Source of the DNA: Leptasterias polaris
Taxonomy: Eukaryota > Echinodermata > Asteroidea > Forcipulatida > Asteriidae
DNA length: 64,000 nucleotides
Direction of reading: 5' to 3'
Assembly: GCA_037783415.1 (NCBI GenBank)
Contig: JAZGTN010000064.1
Location: 3,211,001-3,275,000 of the forward strand
Shown here piece after piece: positions 13,601 through 22,379 of the stretch; the first letter of the stretch is position 1; each line of letters begins with the position of its first letter. The translations under genes were made by a program, and so were the position numbers. A model generated the notes under the pieces. The model was not told the DNA's origin. It made no database searches and was given only the letters and a program-made list of their open reading frames with translations.

Positions 13601-16214
13601 GGCCACCGGACTTGAGCTCTGGTGTTTCTGATCAGCAGAGTGTGGGTTTGAGTCCCGGTCGTGACACTTGTGTCCTAAAGCAAGACATTTGACCATTATT
13701 GCTGCGTCCTTCGAATGGGACGCAAAATTGTAGGTTCTGTGTGTTGTCTAATGCATGTAAGAGAACCATGTGCACTTATCGTAAAGATAAGGGGTTTGCC
13801 CCGGTGCACCGCGGTGTTCCTGGTTCAAGACCTTATAAACCATTACATGGTGAGATATTAAGGAAAAAGGTCTCATACATCTCGTACTTCTCATAAAACG
13901 TAGCTCCACATACCTTGCAGGAAAAATACTAAATGTTGGTGCACCTGGAGCATCACTGAGTGACAGATTTGAGCACTATATAAAAGCCACTTTTATTATT
14001 ATTCTTACAAATATTACTATTTTTCAGTCCTGATACTTCATTTCTATTAGGGCAATGCATTTCCCCCCAAAGTGTATCTTTCTACTGGAACGTTTCAAGG
14101 TACATATACATGTACTCTATCCAGTCTTTAACCTTCATGAAGAGTATTTTGAAAGGGATGAGTAGGGGTGTTGTCAAATCAAATCACCAGATTCGAACAT
14201 CTGGGGTTGAACAAAGAAATCTTGACTTGTGCGGGATTTGAACCAACGACCTCAGGATTTAACGTGCTCTATCAACTGAGCTATCTAGCCCTATGTTGGG
14301 GCTCTCCTTATTTTGTCGGTATCTTTGTTCTGAATGCCAGTCAGAAGCTGTTCGACCCCAAATCATTTAAAATTTACCCAGTCGGTTTCCCTTGTGGTTT
14401 TCTATCAGATTTGAAAGTGTTAAACATTTTTGCATGGGTTTGCATGTTACAATAGGTCTATGCATCAAGTGAAGGAGCTCAATGAGCCCTTTTCAATAGG
14501 AATACTGAGAACAAAATAATAAAACTAAAATAATCGACCTAAACTGGTAAACATCTTTAAATTTTACACTTGCTATGGCATAAATTTTAGTTTTGATGGA
14601 CCCTTGCATACAGTGTTACCAGCTCAAACAGCGCCCTCACTGTTTGTCTATTGACCTTTTCACTTACCAGTTCTGGTGAAAAGTATTTTCTTCAGGAAAA
14701 TAACCTAGATAGTTTATCTGTGGCTTTTGCAGATATTCTGTCAACACGGTCACTGATTCTTCCCTAAAACTTGGAAAAAAGCTTGTAGTTTATTTATTTA
14801 TTCATTGAAAACATTTTTAACGAGGGTGACTCATCCAGCACAGCTGATTATTTGGGGCCCTCCTGTTAGTACTGCTGAGAACGATGTGTTTTTTTTTATT
14901 CGCAAACTGGGCATAGTGTATGATAAGTCACTCTCTGCTTTCTCACTGTCTGTTCTGACAGTCACCTCTGGACTATGATATGTACCTGTCATTGTGAACC
15001 ATTGATAACATGTTACTTCATTGTTTACAGCTAAGGATTAGGGACGTGAAATAAATATTCCATTCAATGCTCACTTGCACCAACAGACTCAAGTATCAAG
15101 TATCTTTGGGAATACTGGGTTCCCACATAATAAAAGACATTGATTAGACGTTATTTTTTAAACACTGTATCAAAGCACCTTACACTAATACTATCCTTGT
15201 TCATTAGGCCTTGAGCATTTCTGAAACCGTCCCGCATAAACAACAATCGTTCACTAATCGTTCACTTAACCAACATCTCAACCCTTGCAGGTACCCATTT
15301 ACTCCTGGGTGATGAGAAGAATTTATATATAGTCAAGTGCCTTGCTCAAGGCTCAAGGACACAAGTGTTGTGACCGGGATTCGAACCCACACTCTGATGA
15401 TTCAGAATTTCAGTTTGATGCTCTAGACTGCATAGCCATGACACATATTGCTTTGATGTGTGAAGGAAACAAAATAGAAATGTTATATAGTCAAGTGCCT
15501 TGCTGAAGGACACAAGTGTTGTGACCGGGATTCGAACCCACACTCTGATGATTCAGAATTTCAGTTTGATGTTGTACACTGCATGGCCATGACACATATT
15601 GCTTTGATGTGTGAAGGAAACAAAATTGAAATTTTATATAGTCAAGTGCCTTGCTGAAGGACACAAGTGTTGTGACAGGGATTCGAACCCACACACTGAT
15701 GATCCAGAATTTGAGTTTGATGCTCTAGACTGCATGGCCATGACACATATTGCTTTGATGTGTGAAGGAATTGAACATTTGTGGCAGTGTATGTTTGACC
15801 TCAGCAGAGTCTTTCTCAAAGGCTACACAACAACACAGCGGATCTCCTATTGCACCTCTTCTGTATGTAACTTTTTGGCAACAGCTCCCATTGGTTTTGT
15901 ACATAATTTCCAACTAGGGAACCTCCACCCAACAGTGACCTAATATCCTTTTTTGTAATAGGTCCCCGATTTTAACGTGTATACCTGCCCACACTTACAT
16001 GCATGTTTTCGACTCGGGACTTTGAGGACATCTCTTTGTTCTTCCACTGTTTATATGTCCCCATTGGATTTGTATCGCAAAACGTTCAAAAAGTAAAGTT
16101 ATTTTTCACAAGTTAAATGTCAAAATTCCTTTTATTACTTTATTATTATGATTTTGTTTTGTTTTACATTTTTCAGAAAGAGAATTGACGAAATTATGTC
16201 AGAGGAAGATGTAG
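1601..16214 (+). CDS. PTCD3: PTCD3/mS39-like gene, C-terminal four exons (partial at the left)
   Basis: Four exons at 1601-1642, 3459-3522, 12023-12089 and 16177-16214 join with compatible phases (2, 0, 1). The product reads DVIGLFQQENLVP, S, NVLLEDYVEACIVARDSKKA, I, DCLQLVLSVSTTLTLQITDR, IK, E, then a short tail. From memory, human PTCD3 has GLFRKHNKIPRSELLNEL and [15 protein letters not shown] at the same spacing near its C-terminus; the alignment needs no gaps, is about 25% identical and mostly conservative elsewhere. PTCD3 is a pentatricopeptide-repeat protein of the mitochondrial small ribosomal subunit (mS39). The N-terminal exons must lie left of the window. Each exon is tiny and was found by splice signals plus homology, so it carries the risk of by-eye gene building, but the phase agreement is strong support. 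AATAAA at 17211 is a possible poly(A) signal. Confidence 0.62.
1643..2599. other. Intron segment with an unexplained coding-like stretch
   Basis: Intron of the PTCD3-like gene. A + strand frame at about 2115-2251 reads smoothly (IAKTAEEVASNIKDKAGP then VLDMAQVVKNLPEIINRS, stop at 2249-2251), with nothing recognisable before it. A perfect inverted repeat 'tggcggccatt'/'aatggccgcca' lies near 2446-2473. Confidence 0.35.
2600..3458 (+). repeat. Degenerate tandem array of acceptor-like units
   Basis: About 14 imperfect units of 30-60 bp, each built as T-rich tract, 'acaagcag' or similar, then 'taatattctgagatattttg'. Examples begin near 2606, 2880, 3150, 3185, 3325 and 3365. The last unit ends in the acceptor of the exon that starts at 3459, whose first bases ('taatgttct') match the repeat unit. 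Confidence 0.7.
3459..3522 (+). CDS. PTCD3: PTCD3-like exon b (64 bp)
   Basis: Acceptor 'tttggtttttacttgcag', donor GTAAGT at 3523. Starts in phase 2, which accepts the previous exon exactly, and ends in phase 0. Encodes NVLLEDYVEACIVARDSKKA plus I. The only open frame across the exon is the one set by the upstream phase. Confidence 0.65.
3764..3785 (+). repeat. (TAA)n microsatellite beside a SINE-like tail
   Basis: Seven or so ATA/TAA units, followed by 'ttatatagcgcatttcacaa', which resembles the terminal part of the tRNA-derived SINEs elsewhere in the window, in reverse. Confidence 0.6.
3921..4349 (+). repeat. 34-bp minisatellite, 13 copies
   Basis: The unit is 'ggtacaagccacttgcggcc' plus 'gctatggtcatttt' (34 bp). 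The middle copies are identical; the first and last have diverged. Each standard copy has the palindrome GCGGCCGC. Because 34 is not a multiple of three, a frame cycles through all three phases, and all three forward frames are open through most of the array. I see no splice or start context that makes it coding. Confidence 0.9.
4380..6130. other. Intronic stretch, no supported gene
   Basis: Non-coding, A+T rich, inside the long third intron of the PTCD3-like gene. A short - strand frame at about 4286-4552 looks protein-like but has no convincing splice sites or homology. Confidence 0.45.
6360..6540 (+). repeat. tRNA-derived SINE, second copy of the 1295 family
   Basis: Head 'ggtggttaagacatctgctc' and B box 'gggttcgaatcccaccc', followed by the same body as the copy at 1295. 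The insert of G residues ('gggggagggg') before the B box is private to this copy. Confidence 0.7.
6541..6850 (+). repeat. tRNA-derived SINE, separate family
   Basis: Starts right after the preceding SINE. Head 'ggcggtctggttggcgtagt', B box 'ctggttcgaatcccgacgg', then a pyrimidine-rich body and a tail of 'aataaatgaaatgaaat'. Two SINEs back to back suggest insertion at the A-rich tail of the first. Confidence 0.6.
7227..7592. mobile_element. TTAA-ended MITE, complete copy
   Basis: Terminal inverted repeats of about 28 bp: 'ttaaaggcactgtacacgtt' at the left and its inverse (one mismatch) at 7565-7592. Both ends are TTAA, as expected for a piggyBac-type target duplication. No transposase inside, so it is non-autonomous. 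Relatives lie at 54164-54773 (complete), about 42680-43035 (decayed) and 9520-9600 (fragment). Confidence 0.8.
7593..9519. other. Intronic stretch, no supported gene
   Basis: Contains a 35-bp direct duplication ('cttgctctagcccagaaa' at about 8342 and 8460). Several acceptor- and donor-like sites occur but none gives a frame with homology. Confidence 0.4.
9950..10145 (+). repeat. Dispersed repeat, copy 1 of 3
   Basis: Shares 'gtgtccgttcacgaatgctg', 'gtcacctcgctaaac' and 'cagctgaaacttccacatgt' with 41380-41545 and 42455-42600. Non-coding, family unknown; often found next to decayed TTAA MITE sequence here. Confidence 0.65.
10368..10770 (+). repeat. tRNA-derived SINE (Leu/Ser-like head)
   Basis: Head 'gtggtcgagcgatcaagtgc', a long variable arm ('gatcagcagcgtgtggg'), B box 'gtttgagtccaggtcttgac', then 'cttatgcaagataattgacc', and an end near 'ttaggagttgtgtattatta'. 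Same family as 13590, 20825, 32740, 33250 and 63605. Confidence 0.75.
10930..11170 (+). repeat. About 22-bp minisatellite, ~11 imperfect copies
   Basis: The unit is roughly 'ttttgccatcttggcctctg' plus two bases. Copies vary in the last third ('attttcacatcttggcctct'). Confidence 0.75.
11270..11486 (+). promoter_or_regulatory. CpG-rich putative promoter before the THAP fragment
   Basis: Carries TGACGTCA (a CRE-type palindrome) at about 11287, 'cgccgccatctt' (a YY1-like motif) and high CpG compared with its surroundings. 'gccatctttacgggcaaatcg' recurs at 13006, so part of the region is a repeat. Confidence 0.3.
11487..11630 (+). pseudogene. THAP-domain N-terminal fragment
   Basis: ATG opens a 47-codon frame that starts MVNTCCIKGCQNRSNRVKKP. 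This matches the start of THAP zinc-finger domains (Met-Val-x-x-Cys-Cys-x-x-Gly-Cys-x-Asn-Arg), a C2CH DNA-binding module found in P-element transposases and host THAP proteins. The second metal-ligand pair (C-x2-H) is not present before the stop; a weak donor (GTACAT) follows residue 26. I cannot find the next exon. It lies inside the PTCD3-like intron and is probably a transposon-derived or decayed copy. Confidence 0.5.
12023..12089 (+). CDS. PTCD3: PTCD3-like exon c (67 bp)
   Basis: Acceptor 'tttatttctccctttgctag' and donor 'caaag|gtgaat'. Phase 0 start joins exon b; encodes DCLQLVLSVSTTLTLQITDR plus IK and ends in phase 1. In gap-free register with the [20 protein letters not shown] stretch of human PTCD3 as remembered (ITDR against LTQR). 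A second frame is also open, so homology decides the reading. Confidence 0.55.
12655..12850 (+). mobile_element. MITE fragment (same family as 49583-49833)
   Basis: Shares 'atttcacaggttagcaggga', 'tacacagctagcgcag' and the right terminus 'taagcagagccatgaaat' with the complete copy at 49583. The left terminal repeat is missing. Confidence 0.65.
12975..13215. mobile_element. Fold-back element with 17-bp arms
   Basis: 'gccatctttacgggcaa' at 13006-13022 and its exact inverse at 13168-13184. The CpG-rich interior contains several ACGC-type words. One arm motif recurs at about 11319 in front of the THAP fragment. Confidence 0.55.
13312..13455 (+). repeat. tRNA-derived SINE, 'agctcagttgg' family
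   Basis: Head 'gataactcagttggtggagc', B box 'aggttcaaatcctgctctag', ending in 'tgggtttcccttttggtttt'. Related copies are inverted at 14180-14300, 25200-25375 and about 51505-51620. Confidence 0.65.
13590..14000 (+). repeat. tRNA-derived SINE (Leu/Ser-like head)
   Basis: 'gatcagcagagtgtgggttt' variable arm and B box 'gtttgagtcccggtcgtgac', with the 'gagcactatataaaagccac' end followed by ATT repeats. The A box is partly deleted. Confidence 0.75.
14180..14410 (-). repeat. tRNA-derived SINE, inverted and rearranged
   Basis: Reverse complement gives 'gggctagatagctcagttga' and 'ggttcaaatcccgcacaagt'. To its right (14350-14405) a tail of the same family stands in + orientation, so this is a mosaic of two insertions. 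Confidence 0.55.
15331..15770 (-). repeat. Three tandem copies of a 151-bp SINE-head segment
   Basis: 'agtcaagtgccttgct' begins at 15331, 15489 and 15640 (spacing 158 and 151; the first has a 7-bp insert). Each holds an inverted B box 'gggattcgaacccacactct'. Copies are nearly identical, so the amplification is recent. Confidence 0.85.
16177..16214 (+). CDS. PTCD3: PTCD3-like terminal exon
   Basis: Excellent acceptor 'gttttgttttacatttttcag'. The phase-1 reading forced by exon c gives ERELTKLCQRKM and TAG at 16212. The phase-2 reading is longer and more protein-like (KRIDEIMSEEDVAIKGSP, TGA at 16232) and its IMSEEDVAI resembles VMSDFAI of human PTCD3 as remembered. Either a small exon is missed or the gene uses the short end. 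Confidence 0.45.
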
Positions 16215-17220
16215 CTATAAAAGGAAGTCCATGACATTTGACCTTCACTGACGACCCCTCAAGACCTTCTTCATTGTAAAGGTAGATTTAATTGGACTTG
16301 GAATTTCATAACGGACAAATCAGCGCCATGTTTCCTTAGAAAGGGGGCAGCACCAATTTTCATGGCTTTTACTTACCATGGAACTCTTGACTTAAAGTCA
16401 GAATTCTCTGCGAACAGGGTAGCGCCAAATTTCTGCACTAGCCCGTGTCAGTGAGAATTCTTTGTGATGCGAAGTATGCAGAAGTTCCTTACTTAATGCG
16501 TTTGAAATGCGTTTAGGTTAAGCTTTTGTTTTTTCTGTTACAGTAAGCGTTTGTTTTCTCTTTTACGGTAAGCAGAGTCTGGAAATTGCAAATCTTCATG
16601 TTTTTGAATTTGTATTCAAATAATCAATCATCAAAAAAAAAAATCCAACTACTCGTTAAATCAAGACTACGGCTGCAAGAAGCTATAAGCATTCGGTTTT
16701 TTTCCCTTTCATTTAAAAAGTACGAGGTCTTGGTATTTTAGGTAAAAATCTTCCCTGAAAAAAACAGACGCTTTCAATTGGTATTTGATTTGTAACAAAA
16801 ACTTGTTATTAGCATGAAAGTTCATCTGTGTTGGTAGTTTGATATAATTTAATGGTAAACTTCTGATCACAACACTTGAAAATCTTCTATATCTGTAAAA
16901 ACCGGAACTCAGGAACTCAGAAGGATTACCCGGATGTAGAATCCTTGATCTTGTCCACACGTGATCCCAACACCACGTCATAAACTCCTAGGGGTAGTGC
17001 CCCCTCCCCTCCACCACTACCACCTCGGTTCAGGGAAGGTTTGTAGGCTTTGATATATGCTGCCATCTCCAATCCCCTTCCAAATTATCGCGTCTCTGCC
17101 TTTGTGTGTAGAATGTTTACTTTAGATATGTTATGACCTGATGATGCTATGTGGATTTGCTAAGAAACCTCTGAAGAGGACCAACAGGGGTGACAGTGCT
17201 CAAAAAACCTAATAAACTTG
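16215..17220 (+). other. Probable 3' UTR and downstream region
   Basis: No gene seen. Includes a partial copy of the 49583 MITE (about 16300-16480) and AATAAA at 17211-17216, a candidate poly(A) signal. Confidence 0.4.
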
Positions 17221-18936
17221 TTATATTAACGTGAAATTATCAAATTTCACCTGTTTAACAATAACGTACAATCAATCATTTATAAAAATGGACAGAACTT
17301 ATTTTTGAATGTCAAAGAAACACCAGAAAGTCATAACAAACTTAAACAATTCAATATTATTTCCTTTCAATAGTTTTATTGTTTTGTTTGTTAAATATTT
17401 CCTGAGTACAGAACATATTACTTGTCTACAATGATTATCTTTAGAAAATAATCAAAACATAAAATAATTTGTCAAATCTAGAACATGAAATTGGGTTTCA
17501 GTTGATGCAAGTTGTGCGTCGGAAATAAAGAATGTTATCCTGGTTTTAATCTTATACCATTCAGTTAATATCACCATGTGCTTCCTTTGTCATGCAGTTA
17601 CAGGGATGGGATTCGAACCAACAACCTGTGCATTCTGGAGTAGATGTCATAAACACTAGAGTGCACCTGGCAGCGCTGGCCTTAGACCCGTTAATCTAGT
17701 TGGGTGTACAAGAAGGGAGGGGGAAGCTTAAACTTAAGGGTGACAAACAATTTTCAATGTAATTTTGTTCTACTGAAAAAGCATTGACTTATCACAATGA
17801 CGAACATACGCCAGTGTTATTCTTGTGCTGGTGTAAAGCAACCATAAGTGCTTTAATATTGGGGCAATAGTTGGGGATTAAATTCAACTCCAGGAAAAGA
17901 TTGCAGTGTGAATTGAGGTGGGGGTGCAAAGAAAGTAACAGGGGCATTTACCCCCCCCCCCCCCCCCCCTCTAAATATAATTGCAGCAGGGATAGAGAAT
18001 CTTGTTTGGTTGTTTTAATCCTTTATAAAAGTAAATATATACAATACAACTGACCTGTGAGAATTTCATTTCAAAAATTTGGAAATTAATTACAAAGGGG
18101 TTGGCTTGTTTACGATCAATAATAAACAAAACAACAAAGAAAACCGGTGTTAGATTATCCACAAATTCATAAGTTTCGCCTTTTGAAGTTTGACCTTTTG
18201 AAGTTTCACCTTTTGAATAAACTTATTTTAATAGGGCTTTATAAAACTAAGCTGCTATACAAAAAGAATATAAGAATCAAGATGTTGTTATAACTTTCTC
18301 TTGTGCGAGAGTATGGAAGAATTTTTTTTTCTTAAATTGAGCTGAGGACTAGAGGTAGTAATTATTAGTAAAGTTACAAATTTATACTTGTCCTGTTTGT
18401 TGTGAGAAATAACCCCAGACTGTTATTTCTCCAAGGTAATAATTTCCTAAATGTTGATTAGTTCCAGGCGGTGAGTCTTTTCTGCCCCATTGCATTGGGA
18501 CCTTTATACCTTCGTTGGCAGTTAAAGGTTCGAATTGGGGTATAAATTTATCAAATTCTCTTTTTTATGCAAGAGTTTCCCCGATTGGGGACTATTTATA
18601 ACTTCATAACTATTTATAACTTCAAGGGTTTGAATCGGGGTAGAAATTTATCCATTTCTGTTGTCATTGCTGTGGACATTGAACTTGCCTGGAGGGCTGA
18701 TTAAAAGTATGTCATAAAGAGTTCTCCTGATCGGGTATTAATATCCCCATTGAGTGAAGAGGTATCAATCAGGACAGAAGTGTTCCCCAATTTTTGAAAT
18801 AGTGTTGGCTGCAATATTTTGTCAGGTTCCCGGTCAGGAGAAGACGGAACAAATCAGGGTGTTGGTTGTATCTCAATCCGGATAGTTTGGGTGACAGTAA
18901 CCATGTGTATGATCAAATGAGGATATGTTACCCTCC
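17221..18936. other. Intergenic region between convergent genes
   Basis: No supported gene. Contains an inverted tRNA-like B box (about 17608), a C homopolymer at about 17950-17969, and tandem 'aagtttcgcctttt' units near 18170. The left gene reads rightward and the right gene leftward, so their 3' ends face each other here. Confidence 0.5.
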
Positions 18937-19061
18937 TCAGTCGGTAGTTTGAGGTGACCCTGTAGTTGGGGTACTACTGAGGTTTAGATGAGGGTTGGTT
19001 GCCTGAATATCCCATGAGGTAGATGATTCAGGAGGTTGGGTGTACTCTTGTTCTTCATCAG
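18937..19061 (-). CDS. Terminal exon, Ser/Thr/Pro-rich tail
   Basis: Acceptor tract 'ccccccccccttctaaatgcag' is very strong. Phase 1 start fits the preceding donor. Encodes DEEQEYTQPPESSTSWDIQA, TNPHLNLSSTPTTGSPQTTD and TGA at 18939-18937. Low-complexity, acidic then Thr/Pro rich, likely O-glycosylated; no cysteines and no membrane anchor. Confidence 0.65.
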
Positions 19062-22000
19062 CTGCATTTAGAAGGGGGGGGGGAGAAATCAGATTGTTAG
19101 TGAGAAGGGGAATATAAATACATTGTGAATGGTTTGACCTGAAGCTATAACAGTCAGAGACAGGGTCACATGTACAGAAATATGAAAGAAAACGGGAGTT
19201 ACAGGCATCATAGGGAAAATAAAACAGGCTGAATGGAGATGGGCTGGACACACTGCCCGAGGAACATACAGCAGATGGACAACAAGACCAATACAGTGGC
19301 AACCAAGCAAGGAAAACGAAAAGAGGCCTGGAGTTTCATCTTTGAGAGGGCAAGGCCATTTTCATTTTGCAAAGGGCACTTCCATTGGAAAATTTTAACA
19401 TATATGGGAAACTTTTGAAGGAGCACCAAGACCAAGAAGAAGAACAAGGCAGCAGAGGCCGTGGCCTCCGTGTAATTCCAGGCCTGCAAAGAAGATGTAG
19501 GGAAGACATATAGCGTATGAAGGAACAGTGTAGACAAGAACAGAATCCTTTCTGTTCTTGTACAGATGAATGACGTTTTCATGAGAGGGCTATATCCAGG
19601 CATGACATTCTTACAACTTTAGTTTTGTTTTCTGTTTGTTTGTTGTTTCTGTTGTTGTTTTTTGTTGTTGTTTTTGTCTTCCTTTTTTTCCTTCTCCCTT
19701 GTAAAAATCTGAGAAATTGTTACAAAAAGGCCTGAAAAGTCCATTACAGCACACACGTAACATGTGTACATGTACATGTGTTGTAGGCCAACCCTTGTAC
19801 TCGATAAAATGTCCTATTTTCCCCCATGGGACCAAATGGCTACATCAAACACTGGATGAATACAGCATAAATTCTTTAATTTATATCTAGTTTTCAAATA
19901 ATCAGGTGTTCTGGTTTGTTGCATCCGCTATGTTGGACTAGATTGAACAGGTCACAAATGCAAAATACATTTGTCAATGCCCAAGAATGCTTCAATTCTC
20001 GAAAGTAAAAATTGTATTGTTTTTCAGGGAAAAACAAAACCTCAGTGATGACTACAGGTTATTAGGCGATAATGTGAACAAAAATAGTTTTTTTTTTAAA
20101 TTATTTTAAGTTAATATGTGTCCTACCTGCTTGTACGTGCGGTGTTAATATAACACAAATGCAAATCTCGTCCTTTCCCGTGCAATCTGAGTTAGTCTCG
20201 CATGGTCTAGGATCCTCACAGAATTGACGAACTAGTTCCGTTTCGGCACTGTGGTGGATCTGGAACAGAATGGTGCTATTTGTACATACTTGTTGGAAAT
20301 CTGCAACGAAGCAATTTAGTCGAATATGATATGCGTGCTGGACGGGGTAACATTTTGGGAGCATTCATAATGTTGGCAAAGAATTTAAAAAATAAAAAAT
20401 AAAAGCTTTTGGAAGTAACTGCTTTGAGATATAATACTCTGGTCCTAATTGTAGGGATGTGATTTCTCCGTTATTAACCGGAATTCCTTTTTTTGTGTGC
20501 CCTCCATAAAAAAGAAATCCGGTTTTTTTGCCCCCCCCCACAATTTTTTTCTTTAGTTTTTTTTAAAGATCAAATTCATTAATAAATAAAAACAAAACCA
20601 TATATAACGCCCCAGATTGCAGAGTATGGCTTTAAACAACCAGAGATAAATGTTATTATTGGGCTTCACGTCGCAAGTTTTCGAGCTCGCATGCTTTCGT
20701 GCTTTGCGCTCAAGAGTTCAGTTTTGTTTTTTTTCACGACTATCACATCCCTGTTATTGGTTTATTATGTATCTATAGATATCAATTATTGTTATTGTTT
20801 GCAGAGCTCAATTGTGACATATTATTGCATGGTCAAGCGGTCTAAAGCACCAGACTCGGGGTCTGGTGGTCAAGTCACTAAGGGTGGGGTTCGACTCCCG
20901 GTCAAGACACTCGAGCAAGATGCTTTATACTATGCTTGATTCTCTTTACCCAGGGGTATAGGCTAATGTATACTTGCGAGGGAAGAGGTTGGTGTTGTGT
21001 TTTAATAAACCTTCGGACCGCCACGGCAGCCCAAGGCTGTGTTCTCACCAGGGAGCTGAGAAAGATTACAGGAATGTTATTGGTCCTTAGGGCAGCAGAA
21101 TAATGTAAAGCGCATTGATACATCATTGGAAAATGGACTATTGTAAGAATTTGTTATTCTTGTAATTATTACTATTGTAAAAGAACTTATACATATCATG
21201 GCATTGCAAATCTGGCTTAGGCTTCAGTTACGTACAACATATTGTAGTATACTTCTGTGTTGAGAGAAGGCCTGCTGGACAGGCATCCACACTGGCTAAC
21301 AGTAGTAGGGACCTAACCCTGTGCGTAAGCCATGGTTTCAAAAACGCTCACCAGTAGGACTAGTGAAATTTAACTGGTCCCCTCGTTGTAAAGTTGTATT
21401 TCATACAAATCTCATTCCATCGTGCACATCGGAACAAGTAGGCCTCGCGTGACAAAACCCCCGGCTCATTGTGCAGTATGTATGTATGGCTTGTGATAAA
21501 ATGGGCATAATTCTGTGCATAAGCCGCGGTTTCGAAAACGCTCACCGGTAGTATTGGTGAATTTTAACCGGTCCCCCTCATTGTAAAGTTGTATTACAAC
21601 ATTGGCTTATGACAATAGGGGTCTAACCCTGTGCGTAAGCAGTTTCGAAAACGCTCACCAGTAGAATCGGTAAAATTTAGCTGGTCCCCTCGTTGTAAAG
21701 TTGTATTGCATCCAAATCTCATTCCATCGTGTTCATCAGAAAGAGTGGGCCTCGCGTGACAAGACCCCCGATGCTGTACGTACACGTCACCCTCCCGTCT
21801 GTCCCTAAAGTCACACAGCGTCCGGTAGGTGTTGCCGTCACTACCGCACACGTGACGGTGTTTGTAGAGATTACACACCGACCACCGAGGGCTTCGTGGG
21901 TTCTCCGCCTCCCCCGTGCTTTTTATGGTAGTTCCCGCTGTTGAGAAGGTGGTCGTTCTAACGTCTACGTTAAAAAAAAAGGGGGGGGGGGGAATACATA

Positions 22001-22347
22001 TTTTTGTTCATATTTGTTAGTTGAATCGAGCGAAAGTACCTGATGCAAGGTAGTGTTCGAGCGAGAAAGTTCGAGAGAAAACTGTAAACTACATTTACCT
22101 AAATTTGGTAAGCAGTTTACACTAACTATGCTGATAAATTGTAAAATAGTTTAAAATAATCTCAACAGCGCAGCAGTAACACCGGTGTTTGGAATGTAAG
22201 CAACATAAGCGCTTTATTTGAACAAAATATAAATAAATGACTTCAAAACTTACGTCGGGTTTAAACTAGGTCTCTACGTCATCGCAGCACAACCGAACAT
22301 GCGAGACGAAGCTCACAATAGAAAATATTGAACGTTGTCCCCAAAAG

Positions 22348-22379
<32 letters not shown>

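Noticed and set aside
17150..17200. Hammerhead core CTGATGA...GAAA
   Set aside because: The 19 bases between cannot form helix II.
19208..19603. 131-codon - strand frame with hydrophobic stretches
   Set aside because: The + strand carries a recognisable LINE C-terminus over the same bases; the - strand frame is its shadow and has no splice support.
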